Part shown: piece by piece, positions 7,462 through 16,489 of the stretch | Numbering within the stretch: the stretch's first letter is position 1 | Layout of the letters: every line of letters begins with the position of its first letter | Assembly (NCBI GenBank): GCA_009781755.1 | Contig: WQVD01000003.1 | Coordinates: 1-53,347 of the forward strand | DNA from: Defluviitaleaceae bacterium | GTDB taxonomy: Bacteria; Bacillota; Clostridia; Lachnospirales; WQUN01 | Direction of reading: 5' to 3' | Length of the DNA: 53,347 nt | Notes under the pieces: generated by a model | What the model saw: only the letters and a program-made list of their open reading frames with translations | Told to the model about the DNA's origin: nothing | Database searches by the model: none | Position numbers and translations under genes: made by a program

Positions 7462-8469
7462 TCACGTCATATTAATCATCGCATCCGAAGCCCGTGCTAC
7501 CAACACAGGCAAGGTCGAATGACTTTGCACATGGAAGCCGGGCTTTTTTATTTTGCTTACCAGCAGTTTGCCTGCTTGTGTGCCCAAGTCGAAGACATCG
7601 ATGCTGATGGTAGTAAGCGGCGGGTCGGTAAATTTAGCGAAGGGGTATTCGTCAAAAGTGATCAGGCTGATGTCGTCGGGTACGCGGATGTTGTTTTGGC
7701 GGAAGGCACGCAAGCAGCCCACAGCCAAGAAGTTGTTGGCGCAGATGACTGCGGTGGCGCGGCGGGGTGCGGTTAATAGTGCATGGGCCATTTGTGCGCC
7801 GTCCTCGATAGTGGAAGCACCGCGGTATATTTGAATATGTGTTGAATGCGCGAGTTCGCTTTGGATGCCTTCTAAGCGGTATTCGGATATTTGATCGTCC
7901 TCGTGGCCTGCCAAGACGGCGATTTTTTTGTGCCCGAGGGATTTTAAGCGTTTTGCGGCCAGTGTGCCGGACAAGCGGTTGTCGTTGTCGATCCAGCAGA
8001 GGGAACTGGTGAAGTCGGGTTTGCCGATGATGATGTGGGGGATTTCTTCGCGGGTTAGCAACAGGGCCAATTCACGCGTGACAACCGAGGCGTGTATTAG
8101 CAAGCCATCTGCACTTTTGCTCATTTTGATGTCATGGGCGTGTGTGCATACGTTTTTGGCGGTGCAATTTTGCAAGGATAGAGCGTACTTTTTCTCGCGC
8201 AGGGCGGCTTCTGCGCCGGTGAGGATTTCGAACAGGTGGGGGCTTTCGAATGCGGTGTCTTTGCCCAGCTTGGCGAGGAAGACGACGGAGCGTGTGGATT
8301 TGCGGGCGAAGGTTTGCGCGCGAGCGTTGGGGCGGTAGCCCATTTCGTCGGCGATGGACTTGATACGCGCGGTGGTTTCGGGCGATATGGTGTACGACCC
8401 GTTCAACGCCTTGGAAACCGTGCTGATGGAGGTACCCGCGCGTTCGGCTACGTCTTGGATTTTAACCAT
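7462..8469 (-). CDS. LacI-family transcriptional regulator
   Basis: This DNA-binding sugar-responsive regulator has 335 residues, the normal length. The N-terminal helix-turn-helix and hinge are textbook: IQDVAERAGTSISTVSKALN, then MGYRPNARAQTFARKST. The rest is a periplasmic-binding-protein-like sensor ending with the usual TTISIDVFDLGTQAGKLL. It is the last gene of the maltodextrin operon; its ATG overlaps the end of the neopullulanase gene by 8 nt. A maltose-type ligand and control of this operon are inferred from position; the LacI-type operator at 14382-14397 is the likely target. Confidence 0.93.
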   Translation of the reverse strand: MVKIQDVAERAGTSISTVSKALNGSYTISPETTARIKSIADEMGYRPNARAQTFARKSTRSVVFLAKLGKDTAFESPHLFEILTGAEAALREKKYALSLQNCTAKNVCTHAHDIKMSKSADGLLIHASVVTRELALLLTREEIPHIIIGKPDFTSSLCWIDNDNRLSGTLAAKRLKSLGHKKIAVLAGHEDDQISEYRLEGIQSELAHSTHIQIYRGASTIEDGAQMAHALLTAPRRATAVICANNFLAVGCLRAFRQNNIRVPDDISLITFDEYPFAKFTDPPLTTISIDVFDLGTQAGKLLVSKIKKPGFHVQSHSTLPVLVARASDAMINMT

Positions 8470-10129
8470 GATTGATGGCCACCATAAAATTTTTGCCCTC
8501 CCAAAGGGTTTCGCCCGCGTTGGGGCATTTTGCGTTGATTGCTACGGTTAACGTGACGTTGTTGTACGTGCGGGCGAAGATGAACGCGCGCCCGGCGGCG
8601 TGTAATGTTTTGAAATTCCCGTAGCGCAATGCATCATGCGTGCGGCGTAATTGTATCGCTTTTTTGTAGAAATCGAACAAGTCGGCATCGCCATCCCATA
8701 TCATATGATGGCGGTAGTCGGATTCGCGTATACCCATCAAGCCCTGCTCGTTGCCGTAGAAGATGCACGGCGCACCCACAAAGCACATTTGGAACAAAAT
8801 CGCCAACTTGAACCGTTCCGTATCGCCGTTGCACAGGGATAGGAAACGGCTCACGTCGTGACTGTCCAATAAATTAAGTTGCGCATACACCATATTTTTG
8901 CGGTAGCGCAATAGCATGTTGGTAACGCCGGCGTTAAATTGCGCGGCATCGGTATTTTCCAACGCGAAAAATTCGCGGCAGTGCTTGCGGAAGTAATAAT
9001 TCATGGTGGAGTGGAACATCGTGCCGTCCAGCCAATGGTTGGCGTTGTGCCACACTTCGCCCATGATGAATACTTCAGAGTTGATGGCTTGCGCCTCGGT
9101 GAGCATATCGCGCCAGAATCGGTCGTCCACTTCGTCCGCGCAGTCAAACCGCCAGCCGTCAATTTTATATTCGCGCAGCCAATAGCGGCACACATCGAAG
9201 AAATATTCGCGCACTTCGGGATGGGTGGTGTCCAGTTTGGGCATGAGGCGTTCGTAGGCAAAGCATTCATAACCGGGAATCGCGTCGCCGTTGTCGGGGC
9301 GGATGACGGGGTATTCCAAGCGGTAGAACCAATCCTTGTAGCGGGAAGCTTCCCCGTTCTTGACCACATCATCAAACGCGAAGAAACGCCAGCCGCAATG
9401 ATTAAACACGCCGTCGATGATGACGCGGATATTCGCATCGTGCAGGGTGCGCACCATTTCGGCAAAGTCATCGTTGGTGCCCATGCAGGGGTCCACGGTG
9501 TAATAATCCAGCAAGTCGTATTTGTGGTACTCCCCCGCGGCGAAGAAGGGGTTGATGTACACGCAGTTGATGCCCAGCTCCAGCAGATAATCCACATTGG
9601 CGGTGATGCCCTTGATGGTGCCGCCCAATTTGGATTGACTTTTTTCACCCTTATAAGTCTTCTCCAAGGCTATCAAGGAAATTTGCTTGTGACCCGTGGC
9701 GAAGCTGTCGGGGAATATATTGTAGATGACCGCGTCCTTCACCCATTCCGGCGCGCGGGCGATGTTGGCGCGGTGCAAGTAGGGGAGTTGAAAATATTCC
9801 GACCGTTCCCAACTGATTTGTGTGTGGAAAGCGTCGCCATAATACAGCGCGGTTTCCGTGCTGTCGTTTAATTCGAAGTAATAACACATGCGGCGGTACA
9901 GGGTTTCGAATTCGACTTCCCAATAATCGAAGTGCAAATCCCACGCCACGATTTGCATGGGTAGGGCGGTGAAGTCGATGGGATTGTTGCGGCAAGCGCG
10001 GTCGCCGTATTGGAAGGTGCAGGCAGTCAAATCTCCCCGTGCGGCACGCAGGCGGAAAACCACGCGGTTTTCATCCAAGCCATGCCCGTACTCCGACATG
10101 GGGATATGCAAAATTGCTTCTTTTTTCAT
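8462..10129 (-). CDS. GH13 neopullulanase/cyclomaltodextrinase
   Basis: This is an alpha-amylase-family enzyme of about 555 residues that should hydrolyse maltodextrins, cyclodextrins or pullulan fragments in the cytoplasm, as no signal peptide is present. GH13 signatures are complete: region I DGVFNH near residue 240, the nucleophile Asp in DGWRFDCADEV near 327, the acid/base Glu in IMGEVW near 357, and the third Asp in LLDSHDVSRF near 430. An N-terminal domain of about 120 residues fits the N domain of subfamily 20. The start at 10129 shares ATGA with the stop of the upstream permease; an earlier frame start at 10240 would overlap that gene. The exact substrate cannot be read from the sequence. 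Confidence 0.93.
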   Translation of the reverse strand: MKKEAILHIPMSEYGHGLDENRVVFRLRAARGDLTACTFQYGDRACRNNPIDFTALPMQIVAWDLHFDYWEVEFETLYRRMCYYFELNDSTETALYYGDAFHTQISWERSEYFQLPYLHRANIARAPEWVKDAVIYNIFPDSFATGHKQISLIALEKTYKGEKSQSKLGGTIKGITANVDYLLELGINCVYINPFFAAGEYHKYDLLDYYTVDPCMGTNDDFAEMVRTLHDANIRVIIDGVFNHCGWRFFAFDDVVKNGEASRYKDWFYRLEYPVIRPDNGDAIPGYECFAYERLMPKLDTTHPEVREYFFDVCRYWLREYKIDGWRFDCADEVDDRFWRDMLTEAQAINSEVFIMGEVWHNANHWLDGTMFHSTMNYYFRKHCREFFALENTDAAQFNAGVTNMLLRYRKNMVYAQLNLLDSHDVSRFLSLCNGDTERFKLAILFQMCFVGAPCIFYGNEQGLMGIRESDYRHHMIWDGDADLFDFYKKAIQLRRTHDALRYGNFKTLHAAGRAFIFARTYNNVTLTVAINAKCPNAGETLWEGKNFMVAINHG

Positions 10130-10974
10130 CCTTTTACGCCTCCTGCGGTCAAACCGGTCGTCATGTATTTTTGCGTTGCGAAGAAAATAAATAGAATGGG
10201 CAGCGACACAAGAATCGATGCCGCCGCAAACACCGGCCAACTGCCGGTCATTTCTGTAGCTTGCAAGGTGTACAACCCCACCGCTAACGTATAGTTGGAC
10301 GCGCCCGTCATGAAGGTGATGGCGTAGATGTACTCATTCCATACAAAAATCATGACCATGACCCCGGTAACAATGAGCGCAGGGCGGGCGAGGGGAAGCA
10401 AAATACTCTTGATGGTGTGCCACATACCCGCGCCGTCCATGGCGGCAGATTCTTCAATTTCTATGGGGATGGAGTCGAAATAGCCTTTGAGGTTTAACAA
10501 GCCAAACACCGTCATCGTGCCTACATAAATAATCAAAATGCCCATGCGGCTGTTAATCAAGCCCAACGGGCTCAACAAGCGGAAAATCGCAAACATGGAA
10601 AGAATCGCGGGGAAGGCGTGTAATAACAGTAACCCCGAAAAAACCTTCTGCCGCCCGCCAAAACGAAAACGCGACAACGCATATGCCCCCGGCACCGACA
10701 CCGACAGTGCCACACCCACCGCCGAAAACGCCAGCACCAAAGTATTGCCAAACCAAAGAAACAAGGGTTGGTCAACCAAAACCGCCCGATAATGATCCAA
10801 CGTAAACGCTCGCGGAATAAATCGAAAATCCGACCCCAGCAACCCACCCTGCGCATTAAACGAAATCGACAACGCATACAAAATGGGAATCAACACGATG
10901 AAGCACAATGCGATGAAAAAGACATTCAACAAAAGTAATCCAATTTTTTGTGCGAACTTGTGGTTCAGTTTCAT
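10126..10974 (-). CDS. CUT1 sugar ABC transporter permease (MalG type)
   Basis: This is an inner-membrane permease subunit of 282 residues with about six membrane spans. The EAA loop that contacts the ATPase is seen in ESAAMDGAGMWHTIKSILLPLARP. The family usually pairs with a MalF-type subunit, here the gene just upstream, overlapping by ATGA at 10971-10974. It would import maltodextrins with the lipoprotein at 11889-13100. No ATPase gene is present; CUT1 systems of Bacillota commonly share an MsmK-type ATPase encoded elsewhere. Confidence 0.93.
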   Translation of the reverse strand: MKLNHKFAQKIGLLLLNVFFIALCFIVLIPILYALSISFNAQGGLLGSDFRFIPRAFTLDHYRAVLVDQPLFLWFGNTLVLAFSAVGVALSVSVPGAYALSRFRFGGRQKVFSGLLLLHAFPAILSMFAIFRLLSPLGLINSRMGILIIYVGTMTVFGLLNLKGYFDSIPIEIEESAAMDGAGMWHTIKSILLPLARPALIVTGVMVMIFVWNEYIYAITFMTGASNYTLAVGLYTLQATEMTGSWPVFAAASILVSLPILFIFFATQKYMTTGLTAGGVKG

Positions 10975-11876
10975 GCCGATTGCCCCCTTTTGCGTAAGAC
11001 CGTAACCAACAGCGAAAACGCAATCAGCATCGCAAAAATAATGATGGACACCGCAGAGGAATAACCGTAATTACGCGTAACAAATGCGCTTTCATACGCA
11101 TAGGTCAGCACCGTATGGATATTGGCACCTGTTTGCGCGCCGACTTGTTGCGTCATCAAGTAAATCACGTCAAATTGCTTAAAGGTCGTAAACAACGTGA
11201 TAATCACCGCCGGGGCGATGATGGGGCGTATGGCCGGTATTGTCAGCCGTACCGACCGTGTAAACCATCCCGCGCCGTCAATCAGCGCGCTCTCGTAATA
11301 ACTCTTGTCCAGACTCTTGAGCGCGCCGTCCATGATCATCATCATGAAGGGCAACGCCAGCCACAAGTTAACAATCATGCAAACCACAAACGCGGTCAAA
11401 TCATCCGCCAGCCAACGGCGCGGTTCCATGCCCAGCTGATACAACCATTGATTGAGCAATCCAAACTGCGCATTAAAAATGCCGTGTCGCCACAACAATA
11501 TAGACACATAACCCGGCATCGCCCATGGGAACATCAATATTGTTTTGTACACCCGCGCATATTTTAATTTTTGAACGTTGAGCAAGCTGGCCATTACAAA
11601 CGCGATGACCAGTTGCAACACCATGTTCAAAATCGTCCAAATCACCGTAATCCACAACGCCCGCAAAAATCCCGAATCAAAAACAAACAAAGCTCGTCGA
11701 TAATTGCCCAACCCAACCACGCGAAAATCAAACCAATTGAAAATATTCATATTGGTGAGCGAAATGTAAAATGTGTATCCGATGGGGAACAAGATAATCA
11801 ACCCGATGAAAATCAAGGCAGGAGACAACGATGTCCACGCCATGAGGGCATTTTTTAAGTTTTTGCTGCGGTGCAT
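10971..11876 (-). CDS. CUT1 sugar ABC transporter permease (MalF type)
   Basis: This 301-residue membrane permease forms the channel together with the MalG-type subunit. It starts with a short charged tail and a first span (LIFIGLIILFPIGYTFYISL), typical of the short MalF form in Gram-positives. The EAA loop is YESALIDGAGWFTRSVRLTIP. ATG 11876 follows AAGGGTG by 6 nt; the in-frame GTG at 11885 is not preferred because the ribosome binding site overlaps it. It lies 12 nt downstream of the binding-protein gene and shares ATGA with the next gene, so the two permeases should be made in equal amounts. Confidence 0.92.
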   Translation of the reverse strand: MHRSKNLKNALMAWTSLSPALIFIGLIILFPIGYTFYISLTNMNIFNWFDFRVVGLGNYRRALFVFDSGFLRALWITVIWTILNMVLQLVIAFVMASLLNVQKLKYARVYKTILMFPWAMPGYVSILLWRHGIFNAQFGLLNQWLYQLGMEPRRWLADDLTAFVVCMIVNLWLALPFMMMIMDGALKSLDKSYYESALIDGAGWFTRSVRLTIPAIRPIIAPAVIITLFTTFKQFDVIYLMTQQVGAQTGANIHTVLTYAYESAFVTRNYGYSSAVSIIIFAMLIAFSLLVTVLRKRGQSA

Positions 11877-11888
11877 ATGCGTCACCCT

Positions 11889-13100
11889 TTAGCGCATCAG
11901 CGCAATCAAATCTTCGGCACGGCGTTGCGCGTTGGCTGCGGCCACTTCCACTTCATGCCCGCGGAAGTTGATGTCCACCAACATACCGGCCGCCACCGTC
12001 CACATGATGTCCATCTCGGGGATGTTGGGCATGGGGGTGGCGGTTTGCGCGGTTTCCAACATCATCATGACCATGGGGTCGTTGTAGATGACGGGCAGGT
12101 CGAAGCTTGCCGCCAGTGCAGGTGCGCTGCCGCTTGCTTGCGCCAATGCCACGCCAATGTCCGTACTGATTAAATGGTTAAGCACGGTGCGTATCGCCTC
12201 GTTGCGGACGGGATTTTCCGCCGCTACGCGCAACACATGCAGCCCTTGTACGCCCATAAATGGCGCGAGAGGTAACCCCGTTTCGCTTACGATGGGCATG
12301 GGTGCGATCCCCAAGTCAATCCCGGCCTCGCGGATGGAGGGGATGAGCCATGGCCCGCCGATGGTCGCCGCTGCACGCCCTTCTCGGAACAGGGTGTTAA
12401 TGGTGGCAAATTCGGCCTCGTTGGGCATCAGGCGCATCAGCCTGCCATAGTAATGAAGCGCGGCAATCATCTCAGGTGTATCAAGCATAGGTACGCCGTC
12501 GGCAGAAATCATTTCCGCGCCAAATCCATGCATCCACCCACCAACGAAATACGCGTTATTAAATTGCTCAACAAAACCAAAGTGCCCGCCGCCCGTGTGC
12601 CGTTGCATGAAGCGGAATAAATCCAGCGTGTTGGTGGGCACATCGTCGTCAGGCATGATGGCTCTGTTGTACATAAACAACAGCGTTTCAAAGTAAAGGG
12701 GTAATTGATACACCCTGCCGTTGTAAGTCGCCGCTTCTATCGTCTTGGGCAAAAATAAATCAAGCAACGCCGCATCCACAAAATCCGAGATGGGCACGAT
12801 GATGCGCATCTCGGAATACACACCCACCTTGTCATGCGCGAAGAAGAACATATCCGGCGCGGCACCGGGGCTGTTGCCTACCAGCTTGAGCGTTTCAGTC
12901 AAGCCGCTTTTGCGCTCCAGCACGACAATGATATCGGGCGCGAGTTCGTCCAGCTTGGTTTGCAACGCAGCGGCAACTTCCGCTTCCTTGTCGTGCCAAA
13001 TCACCAGCGTAATAACGCCATCTTCATCGGCTTGCCCGCCGCAGCTTGCCAATACCGTCAACATCAACGCGGCAAATAAACACACAAATAATAATTTCAT
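11889..13100 (-). CDS. Sugar ABC transporter binding lipoprotein (MalE-like)
   Basis: This extracellular solute-binding protein of 403 residues has a lipoprotein signal peptide ending in LTVLASC, with the Cys near residue 20 as lipidation site. The mature part starts with a typical strand (VITLVIWHDKEAEVAAALQTKLDEL) and continues with the family 1 fold (RVYQLPLYFETLLFMYNRA, INTLFREGRAAATIGGPW). It should deliver maltodextrin-like oligosaccharides to the two permeases encoded next. Starch specificity is inferred from the neighbouring starch-binding protein and GH13 enzyme. It lies 9 nt after the starch-binding gene. Confidence 0.92.
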   Translation of the reverse strand: MKLLFVCLFAALMLTVLASCGGQADEDGVITLVIWHDKEAEVAAALQTKLDELAPDIIVVLERKSGLTETLKLVGNSPGAAPDMFFFAHDKVGVYSEMRIIVPISDFVDAALLDLFLPKTIEAATYNGRVYQLPLYFETLLFMYNRAIMPDDDVPTNTLDLFRFMQRHTGGGHFGFVEQFNNAYFVGGWMHGFGAEMISADGVPMLDTPEMIAALHYYGRLMRLMPNEAEFATINTLFREGRAAATIGGPWLIPSIREAGIDLGIAPMPIVSETGLPLAPFMGVQGLHVLRVAAENPVRNEAIRTVLNHLISTDIGVALAQASGSAPALAASFDLPVIYNDPMVMMMLETAQTATPMPNIPEMDIMWTVAAGMLVDINFRGHEVEVAAANAQRRAEDLIALMR

Positions 13101-13109
13101 GTGCGCCCC

Positions 13110-14309
13110 CTATTTTTTCTTAATAAATAGCGACGCAACCAAGATAAAAACAATCGCACCCGCGCCGATTAAAATCGTCATTAATAATGAATTATTGCGC
13201 CCGTTGTTCTGCCCGTTTGCGTCATCTATTGGCGGCAGCGGTTCTGTTTCGTCATTAATGTGGGTGACTTCGTCCGTTACATCGTCTTGCGTTGCGGGTA
13301 ATTCCGATATTTCGTAATAGTCGAAGCCGAAATTATCCGCATCCAACACCAAAATCCACACATCGCGTCCAATTTCTACATCATGCATATCGCCGGTTTG
13401 TACCATGCCGTTGTTGGCGTTGATGATTAACGAATTGACCCATCCGCGGATTTGCATGATGTACCCATCGCCGTCGCGTGTCATCGGCTCGCCCGGCCAT
13501 GAGGCGAATAAGTTAGTGCCGTCGGGGTGTAACCATGCCCACAGGTGTGGCGCTTCCCAGCCTTCGGGCACTTGCGCGCGGATATATATCAGCGGAGCCA
13601 TAAAGTCAGGGTTTTCGTAATAGACATGCACATTTGCGTCGTCGTCAATTAATAACCACACTGTCGTAGGTTGACCGATGGTGGGTTGGATGGCGGTGTT
13701 GCGGGTTTGTTCCGTACCGTCGTGGTTGGTGATGACGACATGGTCGGCCCAATAAGGTATCCGCGCGGTATACCAATCGCCCACGCGGCGCAGCGGCAAC
13801 CCGGGGCGTGCCATAAACGCGCCCGCGCCCGCAGGTCGGTTCCATGAAGTAATGATAGGATCAATCCAATGATCGGGCGTGCGCACATACACCGTAAAGC
13901 GCGGTATATACAGCGGGAAATCACCTGCCGTTAAAGGTTCATAAGAAATATCCACGTCGTTTTCCGATAAAACGGTTACCCATGCAGGCATCGTGTTAAC
14001 GCGCAAGTCGAAGGTTTGCGTTCCGCCATCGTCATTAATCACAATGTTATGCATACCCACCGGCAAATGGATATAAAACCATCCCGGATTGTTGGGGTCG
14101 GCTTCAAGCACGCCGCCCGGCCATGCGAGGAATGCATTGTTGCCGGCACTGTCCCACGCCCACACATGGGGTGCCGTCCAATCCGCGGGTACGCGCACGT
14201 ACAAAATAGCCACGACATCATCGGCATTTACCGAAACTGGAAGCCAAAGGAACAGCATTAATAACATAACCGGCAACATTGAAAATAATCGGAGTCGTTT
14301 CATTTTCAT
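13110..14309 (-). CDS. Membrane-anchored triple starch-binding protein
   Basis: This 399-residue surface protein probably captures starch for the transporter. It has a signal peptide (MLLMLFLWLPVSVNA) and a C-terminal membrane anchor (LLMTILIGAGAIVFILVASLF) followed by KKK. Between them are three repeats of about 100 residues resembling CBM25/26 starch-binding modules: each starts with a strand such as ILYVRVPADWTAPHVWAW, TVYVRTPDHWIDPIITSW or YIRAQVPEGWEAPHLWAW and then has a WPG or RPG turn. No catalytic domain is present. An acidic Thr/Asp/Glu-rich linker precedes the anchor. It is the first gene of the operon; ATG 14309 or the second ATG at 14303 could be the start. Confidence 0.85.
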   Translation of the reverse strand: MKMKRLRLFSMLPVMLLMLFLWLPVSVNADDVVAILYVRVPADWTAPHVWAWDSAGNNAFLAWPGGVLEADPNNPGWFYIHLPVGMHNIVINDDGGTQTFDLRVNTMPAWVTVLSENDVDISYEPLTAGDFPLYIPRFTVYVRTPDHWIDPIITSWNRPAGAGAFMARPGLPLRRVGDWYTARIPYWADHVVITNHDGTEQTRNTAIQPTIGQPTTVWLLIDDDANVHVYYENPDFMAPLIYIRAQVPEGWEAPHLWAWLHPDGTNLFASWPGEPMTRDGDGYIMQIRGWVNSLIINANNGMVQTGDMHDVEIGRDVWILVLDADNFGFDYYEISELPATQDDVTDEVTHINDETEPLPPIDDANGQNNGRNNSLLMTILIGAGAIVFILVASLFIKKK

Positions 14310-14381
14310 GGTTCCCCCTCATGTGATATGTATGTTTTCGTTGAGGATGCCACATCGCATAATCATTATCAAGGAAAATAT

Positions 14382-14397
14382 GAGAAAGCGTTTTCCC
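14382..14397 (-). promoter_or_regulatory. LacI/CcpA-type operator upstream of the maltodextrin operon
   Basis: On the minus strand GGGAAAACGCTTTCTC lies about 75 nt before the first ATG. GAAAAC-GCTTTC is a near-palindrome with the central CG typical of LacI-family operators and close to the cre consensus of CcpA. The candidate -10 GATAAT lies about 15 nt further downstream. It could bind the LacI protein encoded at the end of the operon, CcpA, or both. Confidence 0.6.
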
Positions 14398-14410
14398 AAA
14401 AAGGGTAATG

Positions 14411-14484
14411 AAAAACACCACAATAAATCTGCAGTGCGCTGCGGACGTTTACCGTCAGTGCTGTTTCTTTGTTGTGGTGTTTTA
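14411..14484. terminator. Terminator-like inverted repeat after pilB
   Basis: AAAACACCACAA (14412-14423) and TTGTGGTGTTTT (14472-14483) form a perfect 12-bp inverted repeat around a 48-nt interior that holds a small GACG/CGTC hairpin. In the minus direction the stem is followed by a T run, so it can end transcription of the pilus operon whose last gene stops at 14552. It could also stop transcription in the plus direction. Confidence 0.6.
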
Positions 14485-14551
14485 TTATTTCGGTGCTTTA
14501 ATTTACGTTATATTGCTTCATAGGGATTGGGTGCATTACCCGCAGAATATA

Positions 14552-16021
14552 TTAAACATCACGATGCAGCGCAGCAATAATTTCTTCGGCAGATGTGCGA
14601 CCGGCGCGCAGGGCTTGCAAGGCATTTTCCCGTAGGGCTTGGCGGTCGCGGATTTTTCGTGCGAAGGAATTTGCGTCGTCGGCGATTTCTCGTCGGCTTT
14701 CTTTGTTAATAACAATATATTCATACAGTGCAAATCGGCCGCTGTAACCGCTTTGGTGGCAATGACCGCAACCCGCGCCTTCATGAACGCGAGTCTTTTT
14801 ATCGATTTTTAACAAAAAAGCTTGTTCATCCGTAAGAGTGGCGGGTTGTGTGCAATGCGGGCAAATATGGCGCACCAAGCGTTGGGATATGATGCCGTTG
14901 AGCGCGGCGGCGGTTAAGTAATGGGCTACACCCATATCACCCAAGCGTTCAATGACACCGGCCGCGTCGTTGGTGTGCAGAGTTGTGAGTACAACATGGC
15001 CGGTAAGTGCAGATTGAATAGCGATGCGGGCAGTTTCTTCATCGCGCATTTCGCCAATCATGATGACATCGGGGTCTTGGCGCAAGATATGTTTAAGCGC
15101 CGTGGCGAAACCGACCAAGGGAGATACATTGATATGATTGACACCGGGCAGGGGATTTTCTACCGGGTCTTCGATGGTGACGATATTGCGCTTGTCATCG
15201 TTTAATTCGGCCAAGAAGGCGGTTAGGGTCGTAGATTTGCCGCTGCCGGTGGGGCCGGTGATGATGACTGCGCCGTAAGGTTGGCGGAACAAGCGCGTCA
15301 ACACTTGCAAATCATCCGGCGCGAAGCCGAGTTTTTCTTTATTAATGCGCTTTTCTCCGCCGTAAAGCAAGCGAATGGCGGCTTTTTCACCGTTGATGGT
15401 AGGAATGGTGGATACGCGGAAGTCCACGCTTTCCGCATCAGTGCGCAGGGTAAAATGGCCGTCCTGCGGCAAACGTTTTTCCGAAATATCCATGTCGGCC
15501 ATGATTTTGAGTCGCGATATGACGTTGGGCAATAAAGAAATATCCACCGTGCCGTGCGTCACCAGCACACCGTCCACGCGGTAGCGCGCGCGCAAAAAAT
15601 GCCCGAACGGTTCGATATGCAAGTCGCTGGCGCGGTGCAATATACCCGCGTCAATAAGCGTGTCAATCAACCGAACCGCCGGAGCGGCATTGAGTTCCGC
15701 CAATAACGCGGCATCGGCGGTACGAGTTTGCAATTTCTCTTCGACAATAAATTGCGATGCAATGCTGTGGATCGCGTCCGCGCCGAAAGTACGCTGTATG
15801 TAATACCGCAGTTCAGCAGGGTCTGCGGCGATGGGTTCGATAAAATGACGGGTAACGGCGGCCAAATTTTCCCGCGTTTGCACGCATGCCGCATCGTCCA
15901 TGGCTACGTACAAAACATTGCCGTCGCGGCGTATGGGCAGGGCGTTGAAGCGTTCGGCGTAGTCGTGTCCCAGGATTTGCGCGGCTTCGGGGTCGATGGG
16001 GGTGGTAGCTAGGTTAATCAT
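14552..16021 (-). CDS. pilB: PilB/GspE-type assembly ATPase
   Basis: This 489-residue hexameric ATPase powers assembly of type IV pili or competence pseudopili. It has an N-terminal MshEN-type domain, then the GspE core with Walker A GPTGSGKSTT near residue 255, the Asp box (ASDLHIEP), Walker B with IGEMRDEETA, and the His box LTTLHTNDA. A Zn-binding tetracysteine (CPHC and, further on, CGHC) is present near residue 395-430, typical of assembly rather than retraction ATPases. It is the last gene of the operon, 5 nt after the prepilin gene, and has no clear ribosome binding site of its own. No PilT is seen in the window. Confidence 0.93.
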   Translation of the reverse strand: MINLATTPIDPEAAQILGHDYAERFNALPIRRDGNVLYVAMDDAACVQTRENLAAVTRHFIEPIAADPAELRYYIQRTFGADAIHSIASQFIVEEKLQTRTADAALLAELNAAPAVRLIDTLIDAGILHRASDLHIEPFGHFLRARYRVDGVLVTHGTVDISLLPNVISRLKIMADMDISEKRLPQDGHFTLRTDAESVDFRVSTIPTINGEKAAIRLLYGGEKRINKEKLGFAPDDLQVLTRLFRQPYGAVIITGPTGSGKSTTLTAFLAELNDDKRNIVTIEDPVENPLPGVNHINVSPLVGFATALKHILRQDPDVIMIGEMRDEETARIAIQSALTGHVVLTTLHTNDAAGVIERLGDMGVAHYLTAAALNGIISQRLVRHICPHCTQPATLTDEQAFLLKIDKKTRVHEGAGCGHCHQSGYSGRFALYEYIVINKESRREIADDANSFARKIRDRQALRENALQALRAGRTSAEEIIAALHRDV

Positions 16022-16026
16022 CGGTA

Positions 16027-16464
16027 TTAAGGCGTTAAGGGTGGATAAATGTAGCGGCGTTCGTTTTCGGGCAAGCTGTTGGCTATACCGTGTATATTGT
16101 CATCCGGGTCAATATTGTTAATGTCCACCACTACACGATTAATGCTTTGGCTGCCTATAATGATGGTGCGCATCGCAAATACCGCGTCGGTTTGCGTGCT
16201 GTTTTGATTCATTTCGGGCAAAAATCCGGCGATTCGCAAATTGGTTAACATTTCGTTCATGGTGAGACCCGCAACCGACACTCCGCGTTCCGCCCGGTAC
16301 AACTCCATGGCATTGTGAATCACATGTGCAGATTGAATATCGCTACGCAACCGCGCACGGTCGGTAGTATTCAAGAACGTGGGAATCAAAATTGCCGCGA
16401 TGATTGCCAAAATCGCCAATACAATCACCAACTCCATTAGGGTAAATCCATTTTTATTGCGCAT
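16027..16464 (-). CDS. Type IV prepilin-like protein
   Basis: This 145-residue pilin or pseudopilin has the class III signal MRNKNG followed by FTLMELVIVLAILAIIAAIL: cleavage after Gly, Phe methylated, and the conserved Glu at position 5 of the mature protein. The C-terminal part is a short globular domain without cysteines. ATG 16464 follows GGAGG by 8 nt; the longer frame to 16527 lies inside the end of the pilC gene. A prepilin peptidase is not encoded nearby. In size and neighbours it is like ComGC or a minor pilin, but which role it has cannot be decided. Confidence 0.92.
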   Translation of the reverse strand: MRNKNGFTLMELVIVLAILAIIAAILIPTFLNTTDRARLRSDIQSAHVIHNAMELYRAERGVSVAGLTMNEMLTNLRIAGFLPEMNQNSTQTDAVFAMRTIIIGSQSINRVVVDINNIDPDDNIHGIANSLPENERRYIYPPLTP

Positions 16465-16489
16465 TCTTTTGTCCTCCGCTTTTGTATTT

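Noticed and set aside
8939..9871. Long plus-strand open frame (310 residues)
   Set aside because: It is antisense to the GH13 gene, whose motifs are complete on the other strand; long shadow frames are common in such GC-biased coding sequence.
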